From JAAXHH01 sp965248395 (lineage in GTDB: Bacteria > JAAXHH01): 64,000 nt of DNA. Both the position numbers and the translations under genes were made by a program. Of the stretch, positions 26,623-35,208 are shown piece by piece; the stretch's first letter is position 1; each line of letters opens with the position of its first letter. The DNA lies in contig OZ252103.1 in assembly GCA_965248395.1 (NCBI GenBank), forward strand, positions 2,728,001 to 2,792,000, read 5' to 3'. A model generated the notes under the pieces. That model saw nothing but the letters and a program-made list of their open reading frames with translations. It did not search any database and had not been told where the DNA came from.

Positions 26623-27555
26623 ATGAACCGACACGTCACCAGTGGACGCTGGGGCCTGGGACTGGTCCTGAGCCTGTTCACGATCCTGGTGTGGGGCGGA
26701 CTGCCGCTCGTCCTGAAAATCATGCTGATCAGCCTCGACGCGTTCACGATGACGTGGTACCGCTTCCTCGTCGCGGCCGTGTTGATGGCAGTGATCGTGC
26801 ACAGACAGGGTCACTTTCCCCTGGTACGGAAACTGCGGGGCGGTTACGCGCTGTTATTCCTCGCGTCGGTAACCGGGTTCAGCTGCGCGTACGTGTTCTA
26901 TCCCCAGAGCCTGCAATACATCTCGCCCAGTGCTGCCCAGGTGGTTAACCAGATCTCCCTGCTGTTTCTCCTGCTGGGCGCTCTGTTGCTCTTTCATGAA
27001 AGGCTGACCATTATCCAGGTACTCGGCCTCATGCTGCTGACGGGCGGCATCGTTCTGTTCTTCAACGATAGGCTGGTGGAATTGTGGTCCGGGGACAGCG
27101 CCATGATACCGGGCATCCTGTGGGTAGTCGCGGCTGCGCTGTCGCTATCCGTATACACGCTGACCCAGAAGCAACTGCTGCAGATCCTGCCTACGTCCGT
27201 CATCCTGTTCCTGATCTACCTGGTCGGGTCTATCCTGATCCTTCCCTTCGTCCGATTCGAGTCGCTGCTGGAGCAGGACACCCGGCAGATGGTCCTTTTG
27301 AACGCTTCGGCGGTGATCTCGCTGGTCGCCTTCGTTACACTGGTGGAATCGCTGAAACACCTGGAGGTATTCAGGGTCAGCATGGTCCTCGCCGTCGTGC
27401 CCCTCATCACCGTCGTGGACATGATGATCGTCTCGCCGCTCGTCCCCGGCCTGTTGCAGCCGGAAAACCTCAACTTCGTCAGCATATCTGGCGCCGGGCT
27501 GGTCGTCATCGGTTCCATTCTCGGAAACCTGCGGCGGTCCGTGAGGACCCGGTAG
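26623..27555 (+). CDS. EamA/DMT-superfamily transporter
   Basis: A 310-residue membrane protein with ten predicted helices in two EamA repeats: LVLSLFTILVWGGLPLVLKI starts the first and GILWVVAAALSLSVYTLTQK the second. The segment YISPSAAQVVNQISLLFLLL is typical of the family. Such carriers usually export or import metabolites (amino acids, sugars, vitamins), with no direction deducible here. It lies 46 bases after the M81 gene in the same direction and is probably the operon's transporter. Confidence 0.88.
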   Translation: MNRHVTSGRWGLGLVLSLFTILVWGGLPLVLKIMLISLDAFTMTWYRFLVAAVLMAVIVHRQGHFPLVRKLRGGYALLFLASVTGFSCAYVFYPQSLQYISPSAAQVVNQISLLFLLLGALLLFHERLTIIQVLGLMLLTGGIVLFFNDRLVELWSGDSAMIPGILWVVAAALSLSVYTLTQKQLLQILPTSVILFLIYLVGSILILPFVRFESLLEQDTRQMVLLNASAVISLVAFVTLVESLKHLEVFRVSMVLAVVPLITVVDMMIVSPLVPGLLQPENLNFVSISGAGLVVIGSILGNLRRSVRTR

Positions 27556-27624
27556 CCACCCTTTCCGAATCCTGCGCGGCGGGGCCCTTGTGTATACAAC
27601 CTGGTATTGGAGGGAGTCGTCGAA

Positions 27625-28131
27625 ATGAAACTGCTCGTGGTCATGGGTTTAAGGACCCTCGCCCACCTGGACGCGAAGGAAACCATGTACGAACAGATCG
27701 ATCGAGACGCCATACGGGCGGAAGGCAGGTTTCCCGGGAAACACCTGGAAGCGATCGCGGGCGGATTCGCCCTCGGCATCCTGTCCAGTCACAGCGTGGT
27801 GCGGATCGAACGGGTGGTCGATCACCTGGGATGGTCCCGCCTGTTTCCGGCGGATCATCTGATCTCGTCGGCGCCCCTGGACCGTAAAGACGCTTCGAAC
27901 TGGGAGGGATGGAGGCGGACTTACCGGGAGCGGGGACTCGCGATTCACACGGTGATCGATATCGGCGAAGTACTGGTGCGGAACCTCGCTCGTTCTTCCG
28001 CCTTCGAGGAGGTGTACAAATACTACGTCACCGAAGACGCGGACGTGCGCATCGAGGGGGCGACGCGCATCACGGCCCTGGACCAGACCCTTGCCTACCG
28101 CGTGGTGACGCAAGGAGCTCAGGGCCGTTGA
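27625..28131 (+). CDS. Uncharacterised 168-residue protein
   Basis: I do not recognise this protein. ATG 27625 is preferred over TTG 27607 because GGAGGG lies just before it. It starts MKLLVVMGLRTLAHLDAKET and contains EAIAGGFALGILSSHSVVRI, an Arg/Trp-rich middle (NWEGWRRTYRERGLAIHTVI) and a charged C-terminus. No signal peptide, membrane helix or known catalytic motif is evident; predicted structure is mixed alpha/beta. It is the last gene of the PhyH/ThDP/M81 run, 69 bases after the transporter, and ends seven bases from the convergent M20 gene. Confidence 0.6.
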   Translation: MKLLVVMGLRTLAHLDAKETMYEQIDRDAIRAEGRFPGKHLEAIAGGFALGILSSHSVVRIERVVDHLGWSRLFPADHLISSAPLDRKDASNWEGWRRTYRERGLAIHTVIDIGEVLVRNLARSSAFEEVYKYYVTEDADVRIEGATRITALDQTLAYRVVTQGAQGR

Positions 28132-28138
28132 CCGGGGT

Positions 28139-29437
28139 CTACTGATTGGGCTGCGGCGCTCTTCCGTTCAGGAATTCCAGCACCAGGTGTGTCATCGCGC
28201 GCATGCCCACCGTCACAGATTCGCTGTCCGCCGTCATGGTCGGGGTGTGCAGGCCGCCAGAAGGCTGTCCGGGTCTGGTGACACCCAGCCGGTAGAAAAA
28301 CCCCGGCACGGTGTTGGAAAAAAAGGCGAAGTCTTCGCCGCCCATCGTCGGGGGCAGTTCAAGCACCTTGGCGACGCCGGGCGCTCCTGCCAGGTAACCG
28401 GCCATTTCACGGGACAGCGCGGGATCGTTGATCACGGAAGGGGTGCCGCGGTTGTAGTCCATTTCGAAGGCGCCGCCATAGGCCCCGGTTATGCCTTCCA
28501 GGATGGCCTTCATCCGGCTTTCCACCGTGTCCCTGACCTCGGGATTGTAGGTGCGTACCGTCCCTTCGAGATGGACTTCCTGGGGGATGATGTTGAATCG
28601 TTCGCCGCCGCGGAAGATTCCCACCGTGACCACGCTGGGCTCGAGGGGAGATAAGGTGCGGGACCGTATCGTCTGCAGCGCGAGCACGATCTCGGATGCC
28701 ATGACGACGGGGTCGATGCCTTCTTCGGGACGGGCGCCGTGCGCCTGTTTGCCCCGTACCTTTATGGTGAAATGGTCCACCGCGGCAAAGGCCGGTCCGA
28801 TGGTATAGCCAACGGTGCCCACCTCGAGGGAAGGCAGAGCGTGGAGTCCGAAAATAGCTTCGGGCACCGGGTTTTCGAGCGCTTTCTCGCGAAGCATGAG
28901 GTCCGCGCCGCCCTCTTCACCCGGTGGTGCGCCTTCTTCCGCCGGTTGGAAGATGAACTTGACGGTGCCGGGCAGATCGGCTTTCATGCCGGCCAGTACG
29001 GAAGCGACACCCAACTGAACCGCGGTATGCACGTCATGGCCGCAGGCGTGCATGACGCCTACTTCCTTGCCGAGGTAGGTCGTCCGAACGGTTGACTTGA
29101 AGGGGAATACCGTATCCTCCGTCACGGGCAGCGCGTCCATGTCCGCCCGGATGGCCACGACCGGACCGGGCCTCCCGCCCTGGAGCACCCCTACGACGCC
29201 GGTATGGGCGACACCCGTCTCAATCTTGATGCCCAAAGCGGTGAGATGGTCCGCAACCAGCTCCGCCGTCTTGAACTCCCGGTTGCCCAGCTCCGGGTTC
29301 TGGTGGATATGCACGCGCATGCGGATGGCTTCCGCCTTGTGCCTGTCCACCAAAGAGGCCACGCTATCCTGCTGGGCCAAAGCGGTCTGTGACAGCCCCA
29401 GGATGCATAACAGCGCCAGTATCCCCTTGCTTCGCAT
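28139..29437 (-). CDS. Exported M20-family amidohydrolase (N-acyl amino acid hydrolase-like)
   Basis: A 432-residue protein with a signal peptide (SKGILALLCILGLSQTALAQ). The M20D amidohydrolase pattern is complete: IHQNPELGNREFKTAE, VAIRADMDALPVTED, VMHACGHDVHTAVQLG (metal ligands Cys and His), FIFQPAEEGAP (catalytic Glu) and TMGGEDFAFFSNTVPG. The lid domain carries KVRGKQAHGARPEEGIDPVV. Such enzymes remove acyl groups from N-acyl amino acids, hippurate or related amides. Export to the periplasm fits scavenging. It is transcribed opposite to the PhyH operon and with the unknown gene upstream at 29447. Confidence 0.9.
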   Translation of the reverse strand: MRSKGILALLCILGLSQTALAQQDSVASLVDRHKAEAIRMRVHIHQNPELGNREFKTAELVADHLTALGIKIETGVAHTGVVGVLQGGRPGPVVAIRADMDALPVTEDTVFPFKSTVRTTYLGKEVGVMHACGHDVHTAVQLGVASVLAGMKADLPGTVKFIFQPAEEGAPPGEEGGADLMLREKALENPVPEAIFGLHALPSLEVGTVGYTIGPAFAAVDHFTIKVRGKQAHGARPEEGIDPVVMASEIVLALQTIRSRTLSPLEPSVVTVGIFRGGERFNIIPQEVHLEGTVRTYNPEVRDTVESRMKAILEGITGAYGGAFEMDYNRGTPSVINDPALSREMAGYLAGAPGVAKVLELPPTMGGEDFAFFSNTVPGFFYRLGVTRPGQPSGGLHTPTMTADSESVTVGMRAMTHLVLEFLNGRAPQPNQ

Positions 29438-29446
29438 GTCGGTCTC

Positions 29447-31210
29447 CTATCTCTCCCAGGGAAAAGCGAAGGACGGCCGGTTCGCGTAGCGTTTCATGGC
29501 CACGCACAGCGTGCGGCCGCATCCGGGTTCGAGCCTCACCGTAAAACTGGCGTCGTCGACCGGGGTGGATTCGCTTCCGTCTTTGACTTCGACGATCTGG
29601 TGTTCTCCGTAGGCGCCCCCCTGGACGATCACGGTTCGGGAAGATACCTGGTTGGTGTTCACCAGCGTTACCGTGGCGCTGTCGTCATGGAGTTCTTCCA
29701 CGAGGGCGGCCACGTCCTCCGGCATGCCGGGACGATTGCGGGATGGATCGAAGTACCTGAAACGGCAGTGCAGGGGATGGCCGAAGTGTTCCGTGGGCAT
29801 CCCGCCGAGCATGAGCTGGATCAGGGCGTCTACCGCCGCGGGATTTATGCCGTTGGGATCGTCCGACATGCGCGTGTCCGGCGTGGTCAGGTCGTCGCGC
29901 ATCCGGTCCATTCTTGATCGAACCTTCGAGATGTCCTCTTGTAGCGCTTTCTCGGGATATTCGGGGTTCTGCCCTTCCAGGTAGGCGATCCAGCCCTCTA
30001 TGGGCAGCCGCTCGAGGTCGCGCCGGTCCATGGACCAGTAGTAGACCTGCAGCGCACCGTTGTCGAAGGGTTCGGGCTGGTAGTCGTACCACCCGTCGTC
30101 ACCGTGCATGCGGGGATAAAGCGTCTGGCCGTTCTCGACCTTGCTGTGGGCGTTGACCTGGTCGATGACGCCGCGCCAGGTGTCGACATATTTCTGGTCG
30201 CCGGTAAGCAGGAGACCGTTACCGAAACTCCAGTGGACCCTGATCAGGAAGTAGGGCCGGTGGGCCACGGCGCCGGTCTGCGGCACAATGGTCGAAAATC
30301 CCCACCCGTAAGCGCCGCCGTACCACTTCCCATCGCATGCCCCGCCGATGGTCCCGTCCAAGCCGATATTGGTGGGTATGATGCCGTTGTTCTGTTCGGT
30401 GCGCTCCACCCAGGCGTCGAGGTAGTCCTTCGTCCAGTCGCGGTAAGTCTCGTCTCCATCGATCATGTAGGCGTTCAGGGTCATCGTGGTCACGCCCATG
30501 TTCAAGGGATGATCTCCGGCCACGTCGTTGTAGTCCTTGAAATGGGCAACCATTTCCTCGTAGTCGCGTTCCCCGTGGCCCGGCTTGAACCGGCCCTCGA
30601 CCTCGATGGGATCGCCAGCCCAGTCAAGTCCCGTGGCCTTGCGCAGCATCGATCCCCGGCTGCCGTTGAACATGCTCTTGATCACGCGGTGTTCGGGAAT
30701 GTAGTTGTCGGCGATGGGATCTTCGCCCATGTAGAAACCGCAGAAACGCCGGGTGCGGTCCACGAATTTCTTGTCGCGGGGATCGCACAGCCCCTGGAGG
30801 AAGAACGCGGTGAATCCCTCCCCGTTGTGCATCCAGTCGAATATCGTCGGGAATTCCTTGAAATACATGCCGTCCCGGGCGAATTCAACTTCGGTGGTCT
30901 TCGCCTCCGAGTACTGCAGCAGGTGACCGTCCCAGGCCTTCTTGTACAGTTCGTATACACGATCCGAAGCACCGAGCGCGTAGAGTTCCGGCCAGTTCGC
31001 GAAGTTCTCCGCTGCGTCGTCCGGTCCGTCATCGCCTCCCCAGCGGGGAACGCACAGCAGGTACCCGCGTTCATCGAAGTAGTGTTCATAGAACGCTTCC
31101 ACGGCCTCTTCCTGCTGCTTGATCAACGCTATTTCCAGCAAGGCCCACGATGGAGGCGACATGGGCGATGCGACACGTACGGTACGCCCCCCTTTTGAGA
31201 CGGCCGTCAT
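29447..31210 (-). CDS. Uncharacterised 587-residue protein, possibly an alpha-toroid hydrolase
   Basis: I cannot name this family with certainty. The protein is rich in Trp, Tyr, Asp and helices: IKQQEEAVEAFYEHYFDERG, FPTIFDWMHNGEGFTAFFLQ, WMHNGEG and PTNIGLDGTIGGACDGKWYG recall six-hairpin glycosidase-like barrels. The last about 90 residues look like a beta-sandwich (VTLVNTNQVSSRTVIVQGGA). No signal peptide is seen. AAAGG precedes the ATG. The gene ends nine bases before the M20 amidohydrolase start, so the two are probably cotranscribed. Role: perhaps glycan or uronate breakdown (weak inference). Confidence 0.65.
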   Translation of the reverse strand: MTAVSKGGRTVRVASPMSPPSWALLEIALIKQQEEAVEAFYEHYFDERGYLLCVPRWGGDDGPDDAAENFANWPELYALGASDRVYELYKKAWDGHLLQYSEAKTTEVEFARDGMYFKEFPTIFDWMHNGEGFTAFFLQGLCDPRDKKFVDRTRRFCGFYMGEDPIADNYIPEHRVIKSMFNGSRGSMLRKATGLDWAGDPIEVEGRFKPGHGERDYEEMVAHFKDYNDVAGDHPLNMGVTTMTLNAYMIDGDETYRDWTKDYLDAWVERTEQNNGIIPTNIGLDGTIGGACDGKWYGGAYGWGFSTIVPQTGAVAHRPYFLIRVHWSFGNGLLLTGDQKYVDTWRGVIDQVNAHSKVENGQTLYPRMHGDDGWYDYQPEPFDNGALQVYYWSMDRRDLERLPIEGWIAYLEGQNPEYPEKALQEDISKVRSRMDRMRDDLTTPDTRMSDDPNGINPAAVDALIQLMLGGMPTEHFGHPLHCRFRYFDPSRNRPGMPEDVAALVEELHDDSATVTLVNTNQVSSRTVIVQGGAYGEHQIVEVKDGSESTPVDDASFTVRLEPGCGRTLCVAMKRYANRPSFAFPWER

Positions 31211-31293
31211 GAGTCAGATCCTTTCTTCTGAGGTATGGGGACTGATGGTAGAAAGAGTCGGGCGGTGTGTTTCCTGCCGATGCTTCCGCATGA

Positions 31294-32106
31294 CTACGAC
31301 GTCAGGCCGCGACCGTACCGCTTGCTGCGCCGGGCACTTTCCTGAATGAAAGCGAGAAGACGCTCTACCTCATCGGTTTGTTCCACTTCTTCCGTTACCG
31401 CTTTCACCGCCTGGGTGATATTGAGCGAGGAACGGAAGAGCAAACGATAGGCCTGTTTGAGAGTTCGGACGGCTTCGTCCGTGAATCCGCAGCGTTTCAG
31501 GCCGATGGTGTTGAGCGAAACGGGCTTCAGCGGTTCGCGGCCGTACTTGATATACGGACAGATGTCCTTGGTTACCTTGGACCCGCCGCTGATGAAGGCG
31601 TGACGGCCGATGTGGACGAACTGGTGGACCGCGACGAGTCCCCCGGAAATGGCGAAATCCTCGATTTCCACATGGCCTCCCAACTGCGTCCCGTTGGCGA
31701 GAATCACCCGGTTGCCGACCACGCAGTCGTGGGCGACGTGCACGTAAGCCATGACCAGCGTATCGCTTCCGATCACCGTCTTCCCCAGGGCGCTGGTCCC
31801 GCGATTCAGCGTGGCGAACTCCCGGATGGAAGTCCGGTCGCCGATCTCCAGGGTGGACTGCTCGCCGATGAATTTCTGATCCTGGGGGATCGACCCCACT
31901 ACAGCCCCGTGATAGATCCTGCATTCCGCGCCGATGCGGGTATGGGCGCCGATCAGCGCGCTGGATGCCACCTGCGTGCCCGCCCCTATGGAAACATTGG
32001 GTTCGACGATCGTGTAGGGACCGATGCTGCAGCCGGCGCCCAACTCCGCGTCTGGATGCACGATGGCCGTGGGATGAATCTGGACTTCGGTGGTTATGTC
32101 CGTCAC
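31294..32106 (-). CDS. lpxA: UDP-N-acetylglucosamine acyltransferase LpxA
   Basis: A 270-residue left-handed beta-helix acyltransferase: hexapeptide repeats from IHPTAIVHPDAELGAGCSIG onwards, the catalytic-loop region VAVHQFVHIGRHAFISGGS, and the C-terminal helical domain (LKRCGFTDEAVRTLKQAYRL). LpxA adds the first 3-hydroxyacyl chain to UDP-GlcNAc in lipid A synthesis. It starts at GTG, whose first base is the last base of the lpxC-fabZ stop codon, so the two are translationally coupled. It is the last gene of the long minus-strand run. Confidence 0.95.
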   Translation of the reverse strand: MTDITTEVQIHPTAIVHPDAELGAGCSIGPYTIVEPNVSIGAGTQVASSALIGAHTRIGAECRIYHGAVVGSIPQDQKFIGEQSTLEIGDRTSIREFATLNRGTSALGKTVIGSDTLVMAYVHVAHDCVVGNRVILANGTQLGGHVEIEDFAISGGLVAVHQFVHIGRHAFISGGSKVTKDICPYIKYGREPLKPVSLNTIGLKRCGFTDEAVRTLKQAYRLLFRSSLNITQAVKAVTEEVEQTDEVERLLAFIQESARRSKRYGRGLTS

Positions 32107-33569
32107 TATGGAGTCTCCCGGCCTGCCCGGTCCGCATGGTCCGCAGCCCGGTCCGCATGGTCCGCTCGGTCCGTAATCATAGCCATGAGTGCGGCTTCGG
32201 CTACCAGTTCATCGTCCACGTAGGCCTTGCCTTCCATCTTGCAGACGTGCATACGCATTCGGATCATTTCCAACTCAAAGCGGATCTGGTCCCCGGGTTT
32301 TACCAGTTTACGAAACCGCGCATGATCGATTCCCATGAAATACGCCATTTTGCTTTGGGGGTTGTCGATCGTATTGAGCAGCAGCAGGCCGCCCGCCTGC
32401 GCCATGGCTTCAACGATCAGTACGCCTGGCATGACGGGATGGCCGGGAAAGTGACCCGAGAAAAAGGGTTCGTTTATGGTTACGTTTTTAAGGGCGACCA
32501 CCCGTTTCCCCGGCTCCATGTGGATAACGCGGTCTATAAGCAGAAAGGGATAGCGATGCGGGAGGATGCGCAGGATGGCTTCGATATCCATGACCATTTC
32601 CCGAGCCGGCGCGGATGTGTTTTCATCCCGGGCTTCCGGTTTCTTCTTCACGCAGGCGCCGCGAATCCTGCGTACGAGCTCGACATTGGCGGAATGGGAG
32701 GACCGCGCTCCAAACACCTGGGCCTTGAGGGGCGCTCCGAGCAGGGCCAGGTCACCGATCAGGTCGAGGGCCTTGTGCCGGCAGGGTTCATTATCGAACC
32801 GCAGCGGCTGGGTACCCACGATACCATTGTCACCGATCACCACCCTGTCTTCCACGCCGAACAGATCCTTCAATTCTTCCAGTTCCTCTTCCGACAGGTC
32901 CATATCGGCTATGACGACCGCGCTTTCCAGGCTGCCCCCCTTGATCAGTCCCCTTTCGCGGAGGGCCTTGACATCACTCAGGAAGGTCCACGTCCGCGCC
33001 GGCGCGATCTCGGTGACGAACTCGTCTTCCAGTGAATAAAGGACGGTATGCTGGCTGCCGAGATTGGACTTCTGGTAGTCTACCATGTAGGTGAGGTGGA
33101 AATCGTCGGAAGGCATGACCACGAGTTCTTTCAACAGACCGTTTTCCCGTTCCGAGTAGAGTACGGGGTTGTCCAGTTCCAGATATGCCCTGGGCGAATT
33201 CTGCTCGATGATGCCGGCTTCAAGCAGCGCGTTCACGAAGGGAATGGCGCTGCCGTCGCAAATCGGAGGTTCCGAGCCGTCCAGTTCGATACGCAGGTTG
33301 TCCAGACCCAGCCCGGCAACGGCTGCAAGGACGTGTTCAACGGTGTGAACCCGGACACCGTCGCGCGCCAGATTCGTCCCTCTGGTGGTGTCGACCACGT
33401 AGTCGATATCGGCCGGGATTTCCATCCTGTCGGGATGGTCGACACGAATAAACCGGATTCCGTCGTTTACACCGCCCGGTTTAAAGGTCAGCGTCGTTTT
33501 CCCTCCCGTATGCAGGCCTATCCCCTTAACAGACGCGGCGTTTTTGATCGTATGCTGTTGTTTGAGCAT
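32106..33569 (-). CDS. lpxC/fabZ: Bifunctional LpxC deacetylase / FabZ dehydratase
   Basis: A 487-residue fusion. LpxC comes first: QHTIKNAASVKGIGLHTGGK, zinc ligand His in HTVEHVLAAVAGLGLDNL, and CRHKALDLIGDLALLGAP with the other ligands (His, Asp). FabZ follows after a charged linker: ILPHRYPFLLIDRVI, then FFSGHFPGHPVMPGVLIVEA with catalytic His and Glu. The first domain commits UDP-acyl-GlcN to lipid A; the second dehydrates 3-hydroxyacyl-ACP. The fusion is known in Bacteroidetes and allies. The tail is a repeated DRADHADRA-type low-complexity run encoded by tandem GGTCCGCAT-type units (32130-32176). Confidence 0.95.
   Translation of the reverse strand: MLKQQHTIKNAASVKGIGLHTGGKTTLTFKPGGVNDGIRFIRVDHPDRMEIPADIDYVVDTTRGTNLARDGVRVHTVEHVLAAVAGLGLDNLRIELDGSEPPICDGSAIPFVNALLEAGIIEQNSPRAYLELDNPVLYSERENGLLKELVVMPSDDFHLTYMVDYQKSNLGSQHTVLYSLEDEFVTEIAPARTWTFLSDVKALRERGLIKGGSLESAVVIADMDLSEEELEELKDLFGVEDRVVIGDNGIVGTQPLRFDNEPCRHKALDLIGDLALLGAPLKAQVFGARSSHSANVELVRRIRGACVKKKPEARDENTSAPAREMVMDIEAILRILPHRYPFLLIDRVIHMEPGKRVVALKNVTINEPFFSGHFPGHPVMPGVLIVEAMAQAGGLLLLNTIDNPQSKMAYFMGIDHARFRKLVKPGDQIRFELEMIRMRMHVCKMEGKAYVDDELVAEAALMAMITDRADHADRAADHADRAGRETP
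32130..32176 (-). repeat. Tandem short repeat in the lpxC-fabZ 3' end
   Basis: Units of GGTCCGCAT and GGTCCGC recur four to five times and encode the tail DHADRAADHADRA. They lie after the end of the FabZ fold, so variation in copy number should be tolerated. Confidence 0.8.
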
Positions 33570-33589
33570 GTGTATCCTTCTTATACGAC

Positions 33590-34618
33590 TTACTCCTGGC
33601 TTTCGAGCGCCTTGATGCGTGCTTCCAGGGTCTGGATCTGCTGCAGCAGGTCCGGCAGCCGCTTGACGGCAGCTTCTATTCTCCGGGCCTGGTTATGCGG
33701 ACGGGCCGGATAACCGGACACCGTCGATCCACCGGGGATGGACTTGGTCACGCCCGCCTGGCCGCCGATCCTGGATCCGGCGCCGACCTGAATATGGTCC
33801 GAAAGGCCCGCCTGGCCTCCGATCAGAGATCCCGCTTCAACCACCGTGCTCCCCGCTATGCCTACCTGGGCGCATATCGTAACGTGATCGCCGATAAATA
33901 CGTTGTGGCCGATCTGCACCAGGTTGTCTATTTTCGTACCGCGGCCGATGCGGGTCAACCCCATGGTCGCGCGGTCGATCGTCGTATTCGCCCCGATCTC
34001 CACCTCGTCGCCGATCTCAACGCCGCCAACCTGGGGGATCTTCCTGGCGCCGCCGCCGCCCTGGAAATAGCCGAATCCATCGCTCCCGATCACGGTTCCG
34101 CTGTGGATGATCACGCCTTCGCCAAGAGACACACGGTCGTACAGCGTCGCATTGGCGAAAATCCACGTGCCTGCGCCGATCCTGCAATGGGCGCCGACTA
34201 CCACGCCCGCGCCGATGCGGGCGTTTCGACCCACTGACGTGTGCGGACCGATCGACACGTAGGGTCCGATGTCCGCTTCTTCGTCCACGTCCGCGGCCGG
34301 GTGTATCCGAGCTGTCTGATGAATACCGTCTTCCGCGGGACGGTGCCCTACGAAATAGGTCGACAGCAAGGTCGCGAGGGCGACTTCGGGAGAAGCAACG
34401 CGTATGATGGAAACCGGTGCCTGGTCGATCTCGCGGGAGACGATGACCGCCGTGGCCCGTGTCGACTCCAGACGTTGGCTGTGCCGGGCGTTGATCAGGA
34501 CGGAAATCGAACCCGTGCCGGCCTCGTCAAGCGGCGCGACGCTTTCGATGATGCAGGAACCGTCACCGATGAGTTCGCCCTGTACCTGCGTTGCTATATC
34601 GGCTAGTCTCTGTCGCAT
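33590..34618 (-). CDS. lpxD: UDP-3-O-acylglucosamine N-acyltransferase LpxD
   Basis: A 342-residue protein. The N-terminal uridine-binding domain (ADIATQVQGELIGDGSCIIE, VALATLLSTYF) is followed by a left-handed beta-helix of hexapeptides (HPAADVDEEADIGPYVSIGP and onwards), catalytic region LVQIGHNVFIGDHVTICAQV, and a C-terminal helix (LPDLLQQIQTLEARIKALES). It adds the N-linked 3-hydroxyacyl chain in lipid A synthesis. It lies 20 bases ahead of lpxC-fabZ and seven bases after skp, the usual bamA-skp-lpxD order. Confidence 0.95.
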   Translation of the reverse strand: MRQRLADIATQVQGELIGDGSCIIESVAPLDEAGTGSISVLINARHSQRLESTRATAVIVSREIDQAPVSIIRVASPEVALATLLSTYFVGHRPAEDGIHQTARIHPAADVDEEADIGPYVSIGPHTSVGRNARIGAGVVVGAHCRIGAGTWIFANATLYDRVSLGEGVIIHSGTVIGSDGFGYFQGGGGARKIPQVGGVEIGDEVEIGANTTIDRATMGLTRIGRGTKIDNLVQIGHNVFIGDHVTICAQVGIAGSTVVEAGSLIGGQAGLSDHIQVGAGSRIGGQAGVTKSIPGGSTVSGYPARPHNQARRIEAAVKRLPDLLQQIQTLEARIKALESQE

Positions 34619-34625
34619 CGATTGG

Positions 34626-35156
34626 TTACTTGACTTCCTTTTGCAGTTCCTCCAGGACCTGTCCAGTGAGGTTCCGCGCTCTCAACGGATCCACGTATAT
34701 GAGCGACCCGGCGTCGAAGATGTAAGTGAAGTTTTCCGCCTTGGCCAGGGTCTGCACCACGTTGAATATGGATTCCTGCAATGGTCGTGTCAATTCCACT
34801 TCCTGTTGCGCGAGTTGCATTTGCTGCGTCTGGGCGAACTGCATCAGTTCCTGTTCCTTCTGCACGATGTTCTGCTCATCCTGCTGCCGCCTTGCCGCGG
34901 TCAACATGGTCTTTCGCGCTTCGTACTGCTGTTTCATCATTTCGACTTCCTGCTGCCTGCTCTGGACCTGTTCCCGCACATCCCCGGCTACCTTTTCAAA
35001 AGCCTCCTCGGCGTCCCTGAATCCCTGGTAGGACTGGCGCAGGCGTTCCATGTCGAGATAGCCGATCTTCATTTCCTGCCCCTGGGCCAGGGCCGGCAAC
35101 AGCAGTGCGACGGCGAGAACGGCCGCCGTTCGAATCAATCCCTTCCGTGAAACCAT
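34626..35156 (-). CDS. skp: OmpH/Skp-family periplasmic chaperone
   Basis: The ATG at 35156, preceded by AGGAGGATAT, gives 176 residues; a longer upstream frame has no signal. A signal peptide (LIRTAAVLAVALLLPALAQG) is followed by MKIGYLDMERLRQSYQGFRD and a long coiled coil rich in Gln and Glu (residues about 50-140), the Skp jellyfish arms, ending in a beta core with FTYIFDAGSLIYVDPL. Skp holds unfolded outer-membrane proteins and delivers them to BamA, encoded 52 bases upstream. lpxD follows directly. Confidence 0.92.
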   Translation of the reverse strand: MVSRKGLIRTAAVLAVALLLPALAQGQEMKIGYLDMERLRQSYQGFRDAEEAFEKVAGDVREQVQSRQQEVEMMKQQYEARKTMLTAARRQQDEQNIVQKEQELMQFAQTQQMQLAQQEVELTRPLQESIFNVVQTLAKAENFTYIFDAGSLIYVDPLRARNLTGQVLEELQKEVK

Positions 35157-35208
35157 TATATCCTCCTGGAATGCCGGATCGCTCCGGAAACCTGCATGAA
35201 CGAATGGG

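Noticed and set aside
24099..26747. Long minus-strand frames opposite the ThDP and M81 genes
   Set aside because: Composition is that of antisense shadows (His, Asp, Arg rich) and the plus-strand proteins are well supported.
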